This document shows positions 44,689 to 53,269 of a stretch of 64,000 nucleotides of DNA, piece after piece. Both the position numbers and the translations under genes were made by a program. Position 1 is the stretch's first letter. Each line of letters begins with the position of its first letter. This stretch comes from Shinella zoogloeoides (GTDB lineage Bacteria > Pseudomonadota > Alphaproteobacteria > Rhizobiales > Rhizobiaceae), in NCBI RefSeq assembly GCF_003574625.1, contig NZ_QNUJ01000002.1, forward strand, positions 124,001 through 188,000, given 5' to 3'. The notes under the pieces were generated by a model. That model worked only from the letters and a program-made list of their open reading frames with translations. It had not been told where the DNA came from and did no database searches.

Positions 44689-46038
44689 TCACGAAGCTGC
44701 AGCTTTTCCGGCCGGCAGGGCGGTGGTTTCGGCCGGCTCCTTGCGGATGAAGAGAAGGATCAGCAGCACGGCGATGAACTCCACCCCGGCGATGATGAAG
44801 AGGCCCGGCGAATAAACACCGGTAGCGGTCTTGATGGCGCCGAGGAACTGCGGGGCAAAATAGCCGGCAAGGTTCGCGATAGAATTGATGAGCGCGACAC
44901 CGGCGGCAAGCGCCGTTCCCGACATGAAGCGCGGCGGCAGGCTCCAGAACACCGGGATGGAGCCCATCGTACCCGCTGCCGAAAGGGCAAGCGCCGCGAT
45001 GACACCCGGCGCGCTGCCGGCTTCCTGGGCGAACGCCGCCAGCACGAGGCCCGTGGCGCCGAGCGCCGCGGCGACGGCCGTGTGCCAACGGGATTCGTGG
45101 CTGCGGTCGGAAAGCCAGCCATTGGTCATCATGCCCATCCAGCCGAACAGGAAGATGCCCGACATGATCCAGCCGACCACCGTGATATCCGTAAAGCCGG
45201 CGGCGGTGATGAGGCTCGGCCCGTAGAAGGAGAGCGTCGCATTGCCGGTGATGATGCAGAAGAGGGTGAGGATGAGGACCCAGACGTCCCGGCTGCGCAG
45301 CGCAGCACCGAACTTGTGCTCGCGGCCCTGCATCTGCGCCGCCTCCTGGTCGAGCTCATAGGCCACCTGGTCGCGCTCGGCCTGGCTCAGCCACTTTGCC
45401 TCGCTCGGCTTTGCGGTCATCACGAAGACGGCGAGCAGGCCGAGGATGATCGACGGGACGCCCTCGATGATGAAGAGCCATTGCCAGTCCCTGAAGCCCA
45501 TCAGGCCGTCGGTGCTCGTCATGATATAGGCGGCGAGCGGGCTGCCCAGAAGCAGGGCGATGGGCGAGGCGGACATGAAGATGGCGATGGCGCGCGAACG
45601 CCGGTGCGCCGGAAGCCAATAGGTGAGATAGAGGATGAGGCCCGGATGAAGACCGGCCTCGAAGGCACCCTGAAGGAAACGCAGCACGTAAAAATGCCAG
45701 GGCTGCGTGCACAGCGCCATCAGCACGGACACGACGCCCCAGCCGAGCGCGATGCGCAGGATGGTCTTCGGCGCGCCGATCTTCTGCAGGAGCAAATTGC
45801 TCGGCACCTCGAACAGGAAATAGCCGAAGAAGAAGATGCCCGCCCCCGCGCCGTAGACGGCGTCGCTCCAGCCGAGATCGTCGAGCATCGTGAGTTTGGC
45901 AAAGCCGACATTCACCCGGTCGAGCCATGCGAAGATATAGACCAGCGTGGCGAAGGGCAGAATTCGCCAGGCGATGCGCTTGAATGTCCGGTCCCTCTCC
46001 TCAAGGGTCGAGACCGTCGTTTTCGGTTTCGTTTCCAC
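44689..46038 (-). CDS. MFS transporter (anion:cation symporter family)
   Basis: 449 residues from a GTG at 46038 with GGGAGGAT ahead of it. Twelve predicted transmembrane segments. ACS-family landmarks include FAWLDRVNVGFAKLTM, GIFFFGYFLFEVPSNLLLQKIG, and LRFLQGAFEAGLHPGLILYLTYWLP. Members take up organic acids, sugars acids or phthalate-type anions. It begins the minus-strand cluster and is divergent from an RpiR-type regulator gene at 46386, most likely its controller. Confidence 0.88.
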   Translation of the reverse strand: METKPKTTVSTLEERDRTFKRIAWRILPFATLVYIFAWLDRVNVGFAKLTMLDDLGWSDAVYGAGAGIFFFGYFLFEVPSNLLLQKIGAPKTILRIALGWGVVSVLMALCTQPWHFYVLRFLQGAFEAGLHPGLILYLTYWLPAHRRSRAIAIFMSASPIALLLGSPLAAYIMTSTDGLMGFRDWQWLFIIEGVPSIILGLLAVFVMTAKPSEAKWLSQAERDQVAYELDQEAAQMQGREHKFGAALRSRDVWVLILTLFCIITGNATLSFYGPSLITAAGFTDITVVGWIMSGIFLFGWMGMMTNGWLSDRSHESRWHTAVAAALGATGLVLAAFAQEAGSAPGVIAALALSAAGTMGSIPVFWSLPPRFMSGTALAAGVALINSIANLAGYFAPQFLGAIKTATGVYSPGLFIIAGVEFIAVLLILLFIRKEPAETTALPAGKAAAS

Positions 46039-46195
46039 AGCTATCCTCCCATAGGACTGTGTCGCATGCCCAGCCGGAAGGCGAGCCTGCATATCTGATG
46101 GTTGCGCCGGCATCCGTCCCGTTTTCCAACCGCCGGCCGGCAGGCGGTCGTCTCTTTCGAAGAGCAGCCGGAAACCTCCGCCGGCCACGACTTTA

Positions 46196-46211
46196 TGAAA
46201 GCATTTTTTCA
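46196..46211. promoter_or_regulatory. candidate RpiR operator, copy 1
   Basis: TGAAA-N6-TTTCA, an inverted repeat in the 347-base AT-rich region between the MFS gene and the RpiR gene. RpiR/MurR regulators often bind A-T-rich TGAAA-type palindromes. No coding frame was supported in this region. Confidence 0.45.
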
Positions 46212-46242
46212 CGGATGGCGTCTACAAAAAAATACATTCATG

Positions 46243-46256
46243 GAAAAACTATTTTC
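46243..46256. promoter_or_regulatory. candidate RpiR operator, copy 2
   Basis: GAAAA-ACTA-TTTTC, an inverted repeat 46 bases (centre to centre) from copy 1 in the same divergent region. Confidence 0.45.
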
Positions 46257-46385
46257 AGGCACACCCTTCCGGCCTACGAAAAACGCCTTGAACCCCTTGT
46301 TATCACGGCTATTTCTATCAGCCTTCGCGAAAAGGCAGTTCCCTTCCCGGCCGGCAACGGCTAGAGTTCACGAAAGAAGATTTTC

Positions 46386-47246
46386 ATGGACGCCCTGATG
46401 CAGCAGCCCGTTCCCAAGCAGTCATTTCTCCAGCGCATCAGAAACGAGTTGCGCCAGATGCATCCGGCGGAGCGGCGGCTGGCGGATTTCGTACTCAGCT
46501 TTCCGGGGGAGCTTGCAAGCTATACCGCATCAGAGCTGGCGCGGCTGGCGAATGTCTCCAACGCCACCGTCTCGCGCTTCGTGCAGCGGCTCGGCTATAC
46601 GAACTACGAGGAAGCGCGCCGGCATGTGCGATCCGAGCAGATGTCGGGCGCCGCGCTCTACCGCGTCGTGTCGCCCGCCGATCCGCCGGACCAGACGCTG
46701 CATGCCCATCTCCAGCAGATTCACGCCAATATCGACCGCTCCTTCGCGGCCATCACCCTGCAGGAGATCGACGACGTCGCGCAGGCGATGCTGTCGGCCC
46801 GCCGCGTCTGGATCATCGGCTTCCGCACCAGCCAGTCCTTCGCTACCTACCTGCAATGGCAGGTCCAGCAGATCATCGAGAACACGGTGTCGCTTCCCCA
46901 TGCCGGCCAGACGATGGCCGAGCATATCGCCAGCATCGGAAGGGAGGATTGCGTCATCGCCTACGGACTGCGCCGTCAGGTCCGCGCCTTCCCGCTCATC
47001 CTCTCGCAGATCGTCAAGACCGGCGCGAAGACGATGGTCGTGACGGACGACGACTGCGAGCGCCTTGGCGAGGTGACATGGCATTTCCGCTGCCAGACGG
47101 CGGCGGCGGGGCCGCTCTACAGCCATGTCGCCGTCATGGCCCTGACGGACCTGCTCGCGACCCGCGTGATGGAGCTTGCCGGCGCCAAGCGCCGCGGCCG
47201 CCTCTCGGCCATCGAGACGCTCCACGACGCGATCGAGGAAATCTAG
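46386..47246 (+). CDS. MurR/RpiR-family transcriptional regulator
   Basis: 286 residues. An N-terminal helix-turn-helix of the RpiR class (MHPAERRLADFVLSFPGELASYTASELARLANVSNATVSRFVQRLGY) is followed by a SIS sugar-isomerase-like sensor domain (RVWIIGFRTSQSFATYLQWQVQQII; DCVIAYGLRRQVRAFPLILSQIVKTGAKTMVVTDDD). It senses a phosphorylated or anionic catabolite. It is divergent from the MFS gene and ends two bases before the convergent monophosphatase gene. Confidence 0.9.
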   Translation: MDALMQQPVPKQSFLQRIRNELRQMHPAERRLADFVLSFPGELASYTASELARLANVSNATVSRFVQRLGYTNYEEARRHVRSEQMSGAALYRVVSPADPPDQTLHAHLQQIHANIDRSFAAITLQEIDDVAQAMLSARRVWIIGFRTSQSFATYLQWQVQQIIENTVSLPHAGQTMAEHIASIGREDCVIAYGLRRQVRAFPLILSQIVKTGAKTMVVTDDDCERLGEVTWHFRCQTAAAGPLYSHVAVMALTDLLATRVMELAGAKRRGRLSAIETLHDAIEEI

Positions 47247-47248
47247 GC

Positions 47249-48028
47249 TCAGCCGGCCCCCAGCAGGTCCAGCGCCTTCGCGTGCAGTGCCTCGTCCCCC
47301 GCCGCCACGACGCAGCCGCGCCAGGCAAGGTCGAGCGGGCCGCCCCGCCAGTCCGTCACGATGCCGCCGGCGCCCTCGATGATGGCGGTCGGCGCGAAGA
47401 GGTCGTAGGCGTCGAAGCCGGCATCGACGGCAAGGTCGGTGCGACCGCGGGCAAGGCAGGCATAACTGTAGCAGCTTCCGCCGTACTGGGTGAACTGCAC
47501 TGCATCGTTGAGACGCGCGAAGGGTGCGCGGTCCGCTTCCGGAATGAAGCGCGGATTGGAGGATGTCATATAGGCATCGGCAAGGGAGGTGCCCTTGCGA
47601 CAGCGGATCGCCTTGCCGTTATGCCATGCGCCCCGGCCGGAAATGCCCGTGAGCCGTTCGCCGGTGGCCGGAAGATCGATGACGCCGAGCAGCGGCTTGC
47701 CGCCGCGCGCCAGCGAAATCAGCGTGCCGTAGACGGGAATGCCCGCGACCCAGGCCGCCGTGCCGTCGATCGGATCGAGCACCCAGACGAATTCGGCGTC
47801 GAGCCGTTCGCTGCCATATTCCTCGCCCATGATGCCGTGGTCCGGGAAGGCCGCGTGGATTTCCTCGCGCAGCCGCGCCTCGACGGCGCGATCGGTGGCG
47901 GTCACGAAACTCGCATCCTGCTTGAGGTCGACACGGGGCGCCTCCTGCGCGGCGGCGAGAAGCAGGGCGCGGGAGCTGTCGGCGATCTTTTCGGCGAAGG
48001 CGAGGAAGGTTTCGGCAATATCGGTCAT
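47249..48028 (-). CDS. inositol-monophosphatase family phosphatase (HisN-like)
   Basis: 259 residues from the ATG at 48028. The metal site GEEYGSE, DPIDGTAAW and the second acidic DAGFDAYDLFAPTAIIEGAGG mark the magnesium-dependent inositol/histidinol phosphatase family. It may act on histidinol phosphate, inositol phosphate or another phosphate ester. It is the last gene of the amino acid transporter operon (permeases, ATPase), whose stop is eight bases upstream. Its partner substrate is not evident. Confidence 0.85.
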   Translation of the reverse strand: MTDIAETFLAFAEKIADSSRALLLAAAQEAPRVDLKQDASFVTATDRAVEARLREEIHAAFPDHGIMGEEYGSERLDAEFVWVLDPIDGTAAWVAGIPVYGTLISLARGGKPLLGVIDLPATGERLTGISGRGAWHNGKAIRCRKGTSLADAYMTSSNPRFIPEADRAPFARLNDAVQFTQYGGSCYSYACLARGRTDLAVDAGFDAYDLFAPTAIIEGAGGIVTDWRGGPLDLAWRGCVVAAGDEALHAKALDLLGAG

Positions 48029-48036
48029 GTCGGATC

Positions 48037-48774
48037 TCAATGGGCAAGAATCTGTCCGAGGAACGTGCGGGCGCGCTCGGATTTGGGGGCTGCGAAGAAT
48101 TCGGCCGGCGTGGAGACCTCGACGATCTCTCCACGGTCCATGAAGACGATACGGTCGGCCACCGAGCGGGCAAAGCCCATCTCGTGCGTCACGCAGACCA
48201 TCGTCATGCCCTCGCGGGCAAGGTCGGTCATGACGTCCAGCACCTCCGAGATCATCTCCGGGTCGAGCGCGGAGGTCGGCTCGTCGAACAGCATGACCTC
48301 CGGGTTCATGCAGAGCGCGCGGGCTATCGCCACGCGCTGCTGCTGGCCGCCGGAAAGCTGGGAGGGATATTTGTGCGCCTGGTCGGGAATGCGCACGCGG
48401 TTGAGGTACTTCATCGCGATGGCCTCGGCCTCGGGCGTCGGCATCCGGCGCACCAGCCGGGGCGCGAGCGTCAGGTTTTCGAGGACCGTCATGTGCGGGA
48501 AGAGGTTGAAGCTCTGGAACACCATGCCCACCTCGCGCCGCACGAGGTCGATCTTCTTCTCGTCGTCCGTCAGCTCCTCGCCGCCGACGAGGATGCTACC
48601 GCTATTGTGCTCCTCCAGCCGGTTGATGCAGCGGATCATGGTCGATTTTCCCGAGCCGGACGGCCCGCAGACGACGACCTTCTCCCCCTTGGCGATCGTG
48701 AGGTCCACGTCCTTCAGGGCGTGGTAGGTGCCGTAGAACTTGTTCATCTTTTCCAGGACGATGATATCCGTCAT
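48037..48774 (-). CDS. amino acid ABC transporter ATP-binding protein (GlnQ type)
   Basis: 245 residues; the ATG at 48774 follows AAGGA. Walker [10 protein letters not shown], signature [14 protein letters not shown], Walker [16 protein letters not shown] and the H-loop [16 protein letters not shown] are intact. The polar-amino-acid family type (GlnQ/HisP). It serves the two permeases at 48779-50163 and the binding protein at 50221-51033. Confidence 0.93.
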   Translation of the reverse strand: MTDIIVLEKMNKFYGTYHALKDVDLTIAKGEKVVVCGPSGSGKSTMIRCINRLEEHNSGSILVGGEELTDDEKKIDLVRREVGMVFQSFNLFPHMTVLENLTLAPRLVRRMPTPEAEAIAMKYLNRVRIPDQAHKYPSQLSGGQQQRVAIARALCMNPEVMLFDEPTSALDPEMISEVLDVMTDLAREGMTMVCVTHEMGFARSVADRIVFMDRGEIVEVSTPAEFFAAPKSERARTFLGQILAH

Positions 48775-48778
48775 GGCG

Positions 48779-49471
48779 TCAGGTCCTTCTTGCATGGCGG
48801 TTCGCATAGGTTTCGATCATCGAGAAGCCGGTCTGGATGATCCAGACGAGCACGAGGTAGATGATCGTCGCGGCGATGAAGATCTCGTAGGGGGCGAAGG
48901 TGTCGGCGACGATGGTGCGGGCGACGCCCGTCATCTCCATCAGCGTGACGGTGGAGGCGAGCGCGGTCGATTTCAGCATCGACACGATCTCGTTGCTGTA
49001 GGCCGGAAGCGCCAGCCGCACGGCGAGCGGCGCCGTGATGCGGCTTGCCCGCTGGAACTTGCTGAGGCCGAGCGCCTTGCCCGCCTCGACGAAGCCCTTG
49101 TCGACGCCCAGCACCCCGCCGCGCAGGATTTCCGAGACATAGGCGGCCGTGTTCAGCGAAAGCGCGATGACCGAGCACCAGTAGGGCTCGCGCAGGATCG
49201 GCCAGAGGATGCTGTGGCGGATGAAGCCGAACTGCGGCAGGCCGTGATAGATCACGAAGAGCTGCACGAGCAGCGGCGTGCCGCGGAAGAAGTAGATATA
49301 GGCCTTGGCCGGCCAGACCAGCCAGGCCCGTTTGGAAAGCCGCATCAGCAGGATGCCGACGGCGAGCGCCAGCCCGATCAGGGTCGAGACGACGAGGAGG
49401 TTGAGCGTCAGCCCGAGGCCGTGCAGGATCTTCGGCAGGCTGGTGGCGATCAGCGAGACGTCGAAATTCAT
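48779..49471 (-). CDS. amino acid ABC transporter permease (HisM/GlnP type)
   Basis: 230 residues. The ATG overlaps the stop of the previous permease gene. Membrane helices and the EAA loop [20 protein letters not shown] are visible, as is the [16 protein letters not shown] motif. It pairs with the other permease. The stop precedes the ATPase start by four bases. Confidence 0.9.
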   Translation of the reverse strand: MNFDVSLIATSLPKILHGLGLTLNLLVVSTLIGLALAVGILLMRLSKRAWLVWPAKAYIYFFRGTPLLVQLFVIYHGLPQFGFIRHSILWPILREPYWCSVIALSLNTAAYVSEILRGGVLGVDKGFVEAGKALGLSKFQRASRITAPLAVRLALPAYSNEIVSMLKSTALASTVTLMEMTGVARTIVADTFAPYEIFIAATIIYLVLVWIIQTGFSMIETYANRHARRT

Positions 49472-50163
49472 CGTGCACCTCTCAGATGGCGGTTGGCGCG
49501 CAGTTCGAGCCAGGCGACGATAGAGGTGATGACGGTCGTCACGGCGAGGTAGATCAGGGCCACCGTCATGTAGAGCAGGAAGGGCCGGTGGATGATGGAA
49601 TTCGCCATCTTGGCGACGAAGAGGATTTCCTCGAGGCCGATGATCGAGACGAGGGCCGTATCCTTCATGATGGACAGCATGTGGTTGCCGAAATTCGGCA
49701 GCGCCAGCCGCCACATCTGCGGAAAGCGCACATAGCGGAAGATCTGGTGGCGCTTGAGGCTGAGCGCCCGCGCCGCCTCGACCTGACCGCGGTCAACGCC
49801 AAGGAAGGCGCCGCGGAAGGTCTCCGTCATATAGGCGCCGACGATGAGGCCGATCGCAATGGAGCCCGCCCAGAACGGCGGCAGGTCGATGAACTTCACC
49901 GACGGATCGAAGACCTGCACGAACCAGGTCAGCGTGATGGCCATGCCGAAATAGAAGAGCAGCAGCACCAGAAGCTCCGGCGCGCCGCGAAAGACGATGG
50001 TGTAGGCCTGGGCGATGCCGCGCAGGACGCGGCTGTTCGAAAGCTTGGCCGAAGCGCCGAGCAGCCCGCACACCACCGCAATGACGAGCGCGATGCAGAA
50101 GACCTGCAGCACCGTCAGCAGGCCGAAGAAGAAATCGTCCCACCAGCCGTCGAGTAGCGACAT
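49468..50163 (-). CDS. amino acid ABC transporter permease (HisQ/GlnP type)
   Basis: 231 residues. Hydrophobic helices and the EAA loop EAARALSLKRHQIFRYVRFPQ, with TETFRGAFLGVDRGQ ahead of it. It follows the binding-protein gene after 57 bases that hold a possible stem-loop (50188-50210), consistent with stronger expression of the binding protein. Confidence 0.9.
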   Translation of the reverse strand: MSLLDGWWDDFFFGLLTVLQVFCIALVIAVVCGLLGASAKLSNSRVLRGIAQAYTIVFRGAPELLVLLLFYFGMAITLTWFVQVFDPSVKFIDLPPFWAGSIAIGLIVGAYMTETFRGAFLGVDRGQVEAARALSLKRHQIFRYVRFPQMWRLALPNFGNHMLSIMKDTALVSIIGLEEILFVAKMANSIIHRPFLLYMTVALIYLAVTTVITSIVAWLELRANRHLRGAR

Positions 50164-50187
50164 GGCGATACCTCCCTAGAGCAAGCC

Positions 50188-50210
50188 GGGCGCCGCACGG
50201 CGCAGCGCCC
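50188..50210 (-). terminator. intercistronic stem-loop between binding protein and permease genes
   Basis: GGGCGC and GCGCCC form a stem across an 11-base loop in the 57-base gap. Such structures often reduce read-through so the binding protein is made in excess. No clear T-tract. Confidence 0.4.
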
Positions 50211-50220
50211 GCGGGTTCCT

Positions 50221-51033
50221 TTACTCGCCAACGCCCTTCCAGCCCGACGGCTGGATGGAGAAGGGGAAGTATTTGCTGCTGTACTTTTCGAGCGATCCGT
50301 CCTTGATCATGTCTTCCAGCGCCTTGTCGATCTTGGCGAGCAATTCGTCATTGCCCTTGCGCAGGCCGACGCCGACACCCGGACCGAAATATTCGACTTC
50401 GTCGATCGGCGGCGAGACGAACTCGAAGCCTGCGCCGTTCTCCTTGCTGAGGAAGTCGAGATAGGCCTTCATGGGGTTGGTGATGGCGATGTCGATGCGG
50501 CCGTTCTGCAGGTCGAGCAGCATCGGCTGGGCGCCGTCATAGAGCACGATCTCGGCGCCCGGCAGCTTGGCTTCCACCCACTTGGCATAGGTCGAGGCGC
50601 GCTCGACGCCGAAGCGCAGGCCGTTGAAAGCCTCCGGGTTCGGCTTGCCGGCATCGTCGAAGAGCTTCAGCCCGGCATCCTTCGCCCCCAGGATACGGCC
50701 GAGCGAGACGCGGTAGGGAATGGAGAAGTCGATCTTCTGCTTGCGCTCCTCGGTGATCGACATGGAGGCGACGATGAGGTCGAACTTGCTGGCGAGAAGC
50801 GCCGGCAGCATGCCGTCCCATTCCTGGCAGACATATTCGAGATCCACGCCGATGCGCTCGGCGATGCCCTTGGCGACGTCGACGTCGTAGCCGGCCATCT
50901 CCCCCTCGGGCGTGCGATAGTTGAACGGGGCATAGGTGCATTCCATGCCGACGCGCAGGGTTTCCGCATGGGCAGGCATCGCGCCCGCCAAGCCTACAAT
51001 TGCGGCGGACAACAGACCGATCATGAATTTCAT
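50221..51033 (-). CDS. amino acid ABC transporter substrate-binding protein
   Basis: 270 residues with a signal peptide (MKFMIGLLSAAIVGLAGAMPAHA) and the family-3 periplasmic pattern LRVGMECTYAPFNYRTPEGEMAGYDVDVAKGIAERIG, WDGMLPALLASKFDLIVASMSITEERKQKIDFSIPY. It binds a polar amino acid or close analogue and passes it to the permeases. It is the first gene of its operon and is divergent from the aminotransferase gene, with an inverted repeat in the shared upstream region (51121-51163). Confidence 0.92.
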   Translation of the reverse strand: MKFMIGLLSAAIVGLAGAMPAHAETLRVGMECTYAPFNYRTPEGEMAGYDVDVAKGIAERIGVDLEYVCQEWDGMLPALLASKFDLIVASMSITEERKQKIDFSIPYRVSLGRILGAKDAGLKLFDDAGKPNPEAFNGLRFGVERASTYAKWVEAKLPGAEIVLYDGAQPMLLDLQNGRIDIAITNPMKAYLDFLSKENGAGFEFVSPPIDEVEYFGPGVGVGLRKGNDELLAKIDKALEDMIKDGSLEKYSSKYFPFSIQPSGWKGVGE

Positions 51034-51120
51034 GGCATTCCCCTTTTCTTGTTGGCTCGGGCCTTACGGCGGTCCTCTTCCGCCGGTGGGGAACGATGCG
51101 CCTGCACAATGGGGGATGAA

Positions 51121-51163
51121 ATCCACCCAAAGGATGATGGCCGGCATCACCCTCAGGGTGGAT
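51121..51163. promoter_or_regulatory. inverted repeat in the divergent promoter of the transporter and aminotransferase genes
   Basis: ATCCACCC (51121-51128) and GGGTGGAT (51156-51163) form an eight-base inverted repeat. A second, tighter palindrome CACCC-TCA-GGGTG lies at 51148-51160. It is a candidate operator, perhaps for the LuxR-type regulator gene at 52385. Confidence 0.45.
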
Positions 51164-51221
51164 GGATTGTGTCGCGCGCTTGATCTAGCCCTTGTCTTCA
51201 GAAGGCAAAGGGAGAGCCATC

Positions 51222-52334
51222 ATGAAATATGCACGCATGCCCATCGAGCTGGAATCGCCGGAACAGCTCGGCTACGACACGATCCGCTACAACCTCTCGG
51301 AAAGCTCGGTCGCCGACCGCAGGCTCGGCGAGCTGAATCTCAAGCTGGACGATATCCTGCTGTGTTACGGCGACCATCGCGGCGCGCCGGACCTGCGCCG
51401 CATGATCGCCGGCACGGGCACCGACCTCTCGCCGGACGACGTGCTGGTGACCGCGGGCGCGGCGGGCGCGCTCTTCATCATCTCGACCTCGATGCTGCAG
51501 GCCGGCGACCACATCGTCGTGGTGCGGCCGAACTATGCCACGAACCTCGAGACGCCGCGGGCCATCGGCTGCGACATGAGCATCGTCGACCTCACCTTCG
51601 AGACCGGCTACCGGCTCGACCTTGCGGCGCTCGAAGCGGCGACCCGGCCGGAGACGAAATATCTCTCCGTCACCTATCCGCACAATCCGACGGGCGTGAT
51701 GATCAGCGAGGAGGAACTGAAGGCGCTCGTCGCCCTCGTCGAACGCAAGGGCATTCGCCTGCTCTTCGACGAGACCTATCGCGAGATGACCTTCGGCACG
51801 ATGCTGCCGGTGGCCGCCAGCCTCTCGGACCGGGTGATCAGCGTCTCCTCGCTCTCCAAGACCTACGGCATTCCGGGCATCCGCATCGGCTGGCTGATCA
51901 CGCGCGATGCCGCGCTGATGGATACGTTCCTCGCCGCCCGCGAGCAGATCGGCATTTCCGGCAGCACCGTGGACGAATACATCGCCTATGTCGCGCTTCG
52001 CCAGCGCGGCGAATGGCTGGCCTTCAACAATGCCCGCATCGCCAGCGCCTTCGCCATCGTCAAGGAATGGATCGCCGCCGAACCGCTCGTCGAGTGGATC
52101 GAGCCCTCCGGCGGCTGCGTCTGCTTCCCGCGCATCGTGCCCTCGGCGAATGTCGACCTCGCCGCCTTCCACGAAAGCCTCTACAGCCGCCACCAGGCCT
52201 ATGTCGGCCGCGGCCGCTGGTTCGAGCAGGACGACCGGCACTTCCGCATCGGCTATGCCTGGCCGACGGAAGACGAGCTGCGCAAGGGCCTTGCCGCGAT
52301 CTCGGCGGCCATCCGCGAGAGCCTCAAGGGCTGA
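51222..52334 (+). CDS. pyridoxal-phosphate aminotransferase, class I/II
   Basis: 370 residues; the ATG at 51222 follows GGGAGA. PLP-binding lysine in SVSSLSKTYGIPGIRIGW, the aspartate of LLFDETYREM and the YPHNPTG substrate loop define fold type I. It should move an amino group from an amino acid to a keto acid. Divergent transcription from the amino acid transporter suggests it acts on the imported compound. Confidence 0.9.
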   Translation: MKYARMPIELESPEQLGYDTIRYNLSESSVADRRLGELNLKLDDILLCYGDHRGAPDLRRMIAGTGTDLSPDDVLVTAGAAGALFIISTSMLQAGDHIVVVRPNYATNLETPRAIGCDMSIVDLTFETGYRLDLAALEAATRPETKYLSVTYPHNPTGVMISEEELKALVALVERKGIRLLFDETYREMTFGTMLPVAASLSDRVISVSSLSKTYGIPGIRIGWLITRDAALMDTFLAAREQIGISGSTVDEYIAYVALRQRGEWLAFNNARIASAFAIVKEWIAAEPLVEWIEPSGGCVCFPRIVPSANVDLAAFHESLYSRHQAYVGRGRWFEQDDRHFRIGYAWPTEDELRKGLAAISAAIRESLKG

Positions 52335-52344
52335 ACAACGCGAA

Positions 52345-52365
52345 GGGGCGCGGTCGCCGCGCCCC
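52345..52365. terminator. stem-loop between convergent genes
   Basis: GGGGCGCGG-TCG-CCGCGCCCC, a perfect nine-base stem with a three-base loop, between the aminotransferase (stop 52334) and the LuxR regulator (stop 52385). Likely a shared terminator although no T-tract follows. Confidence 0.65.
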
Positions 52366-52384
52366 CTACCCGCCGCGAATTCCT

Positions 52385-53206
52385 CTAAAGATTGAGACTG
52401 CGCAGGAAGGCGGAGAACAGTTCCTGCTGGGTCGACAGGTTGAGCTTGGCGTAGAGCTTCTGCCGGTGCGTCTTCACCGTCGCGATCGAGATGCCGAGGT
52501 GATAGCTGATCGATTCGCTGGAATGCCCCTTCAGGATGAGAAGCGCCACCTCCCGCTCGCGCGGGCTCAGCAGACCATGGCCGAAATCGCTGAAGAGATG
52601 GTCGATGGCGCGGGGCTGCTGGTGATTGCCGCTGCGGCCGAGATGTGCCCATAGCCGCCGGAAGACCGCCGTGATCAGCGGATGCGCCTCCCGCAGCCGC
52701 GCCACGGACGCCTCGTCGAAGCCGCCTTCGCTGCGGATGCGCGACAGGCTGATCTCCGCCATGTCGCCGCCCGGCAGGTCCATGGCGATGAGCAATTCCT
52801 CCATGCCTTCCGGCCATCCATGGGTGCGATAACCCAGTTCCTCGTCCTCGTGACGGCGGATTTCCAGACCGTGATAGAGACCGGAATCGAGATAATTGTC
52901 GGGGGCGAGATCCCGCATCAGGTAGACGCCGGCCGGCAGGCCGGCGAGATAGGCGTTGTAGAAGGGATTGAGCAGATAGGTGCCGGCTATGAAAAACTGG
53001 ACCGCACGCTTGGCCCGTGGGCCCGAGAACGTATCGAAGACGTAGCTCGGGCCGCCCTCGCGCCGATGCACCACCGAAAGGGCAAGCTGGAAGGGCGCGA
53101 CCGCCCCGATGGCTGCCAGAAGCGCCGGCGCACCGTCGGGCTGGTCATAGCGGTCGAGCGCATGGGCGAAGGGCGCTACCCAGTTGGCGGCGGGCGATTC
53201 TGGCAT
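52385..53206 (-). CDS. LuxR-family transcriptional regulator
   Basis: 273 residues. The C-terminal 65 residues are a LuxR/FixJ helix-turn-helix (LLSPREREVALLILKGHSSESISYHLGISIATVKTHRQKLYAKLNL). The N-terminal two thirds do not match an autoinducer-binding domain or receiver that I recognise, so the signal is unknown. It lies between the aminotransferase gene (convergent) and the cysteine-desulfurase-like gene (same strand, 63 bases upstream), and could control the amino acid locus. Confidence 0.85.
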   Translation of the reverse strand: MPESPAANWVAPFAHALDRYDQPDGAPALLAAIGAVAPFQLALSVVHRREGGPSYVFDTFSGPRAKRAVQFFIAGTYLLNPFYNAYLAGLPAGVYLMRDLAPDNYLDSGLYHGLEIRRHEDEELGYRTHGWPEGMEELLIAMDLPGGDMAEISLSRIRSEGGFDEASVARLREAHPLITAVFRRLWAHLGRSGNHQQPRAIDHLFSDFGHGLLSPREREVALLILKGHSSESISYHLGISIATVKTHRQKLYAKLNLSTQQELFSAFLRSLNL

Positions 53207-53269
53207 GGGTCCATCTGCTAAACTCCCGAAGGAAAACGATTACTTTCGCTCCTTTACGACAGGCTGTCG

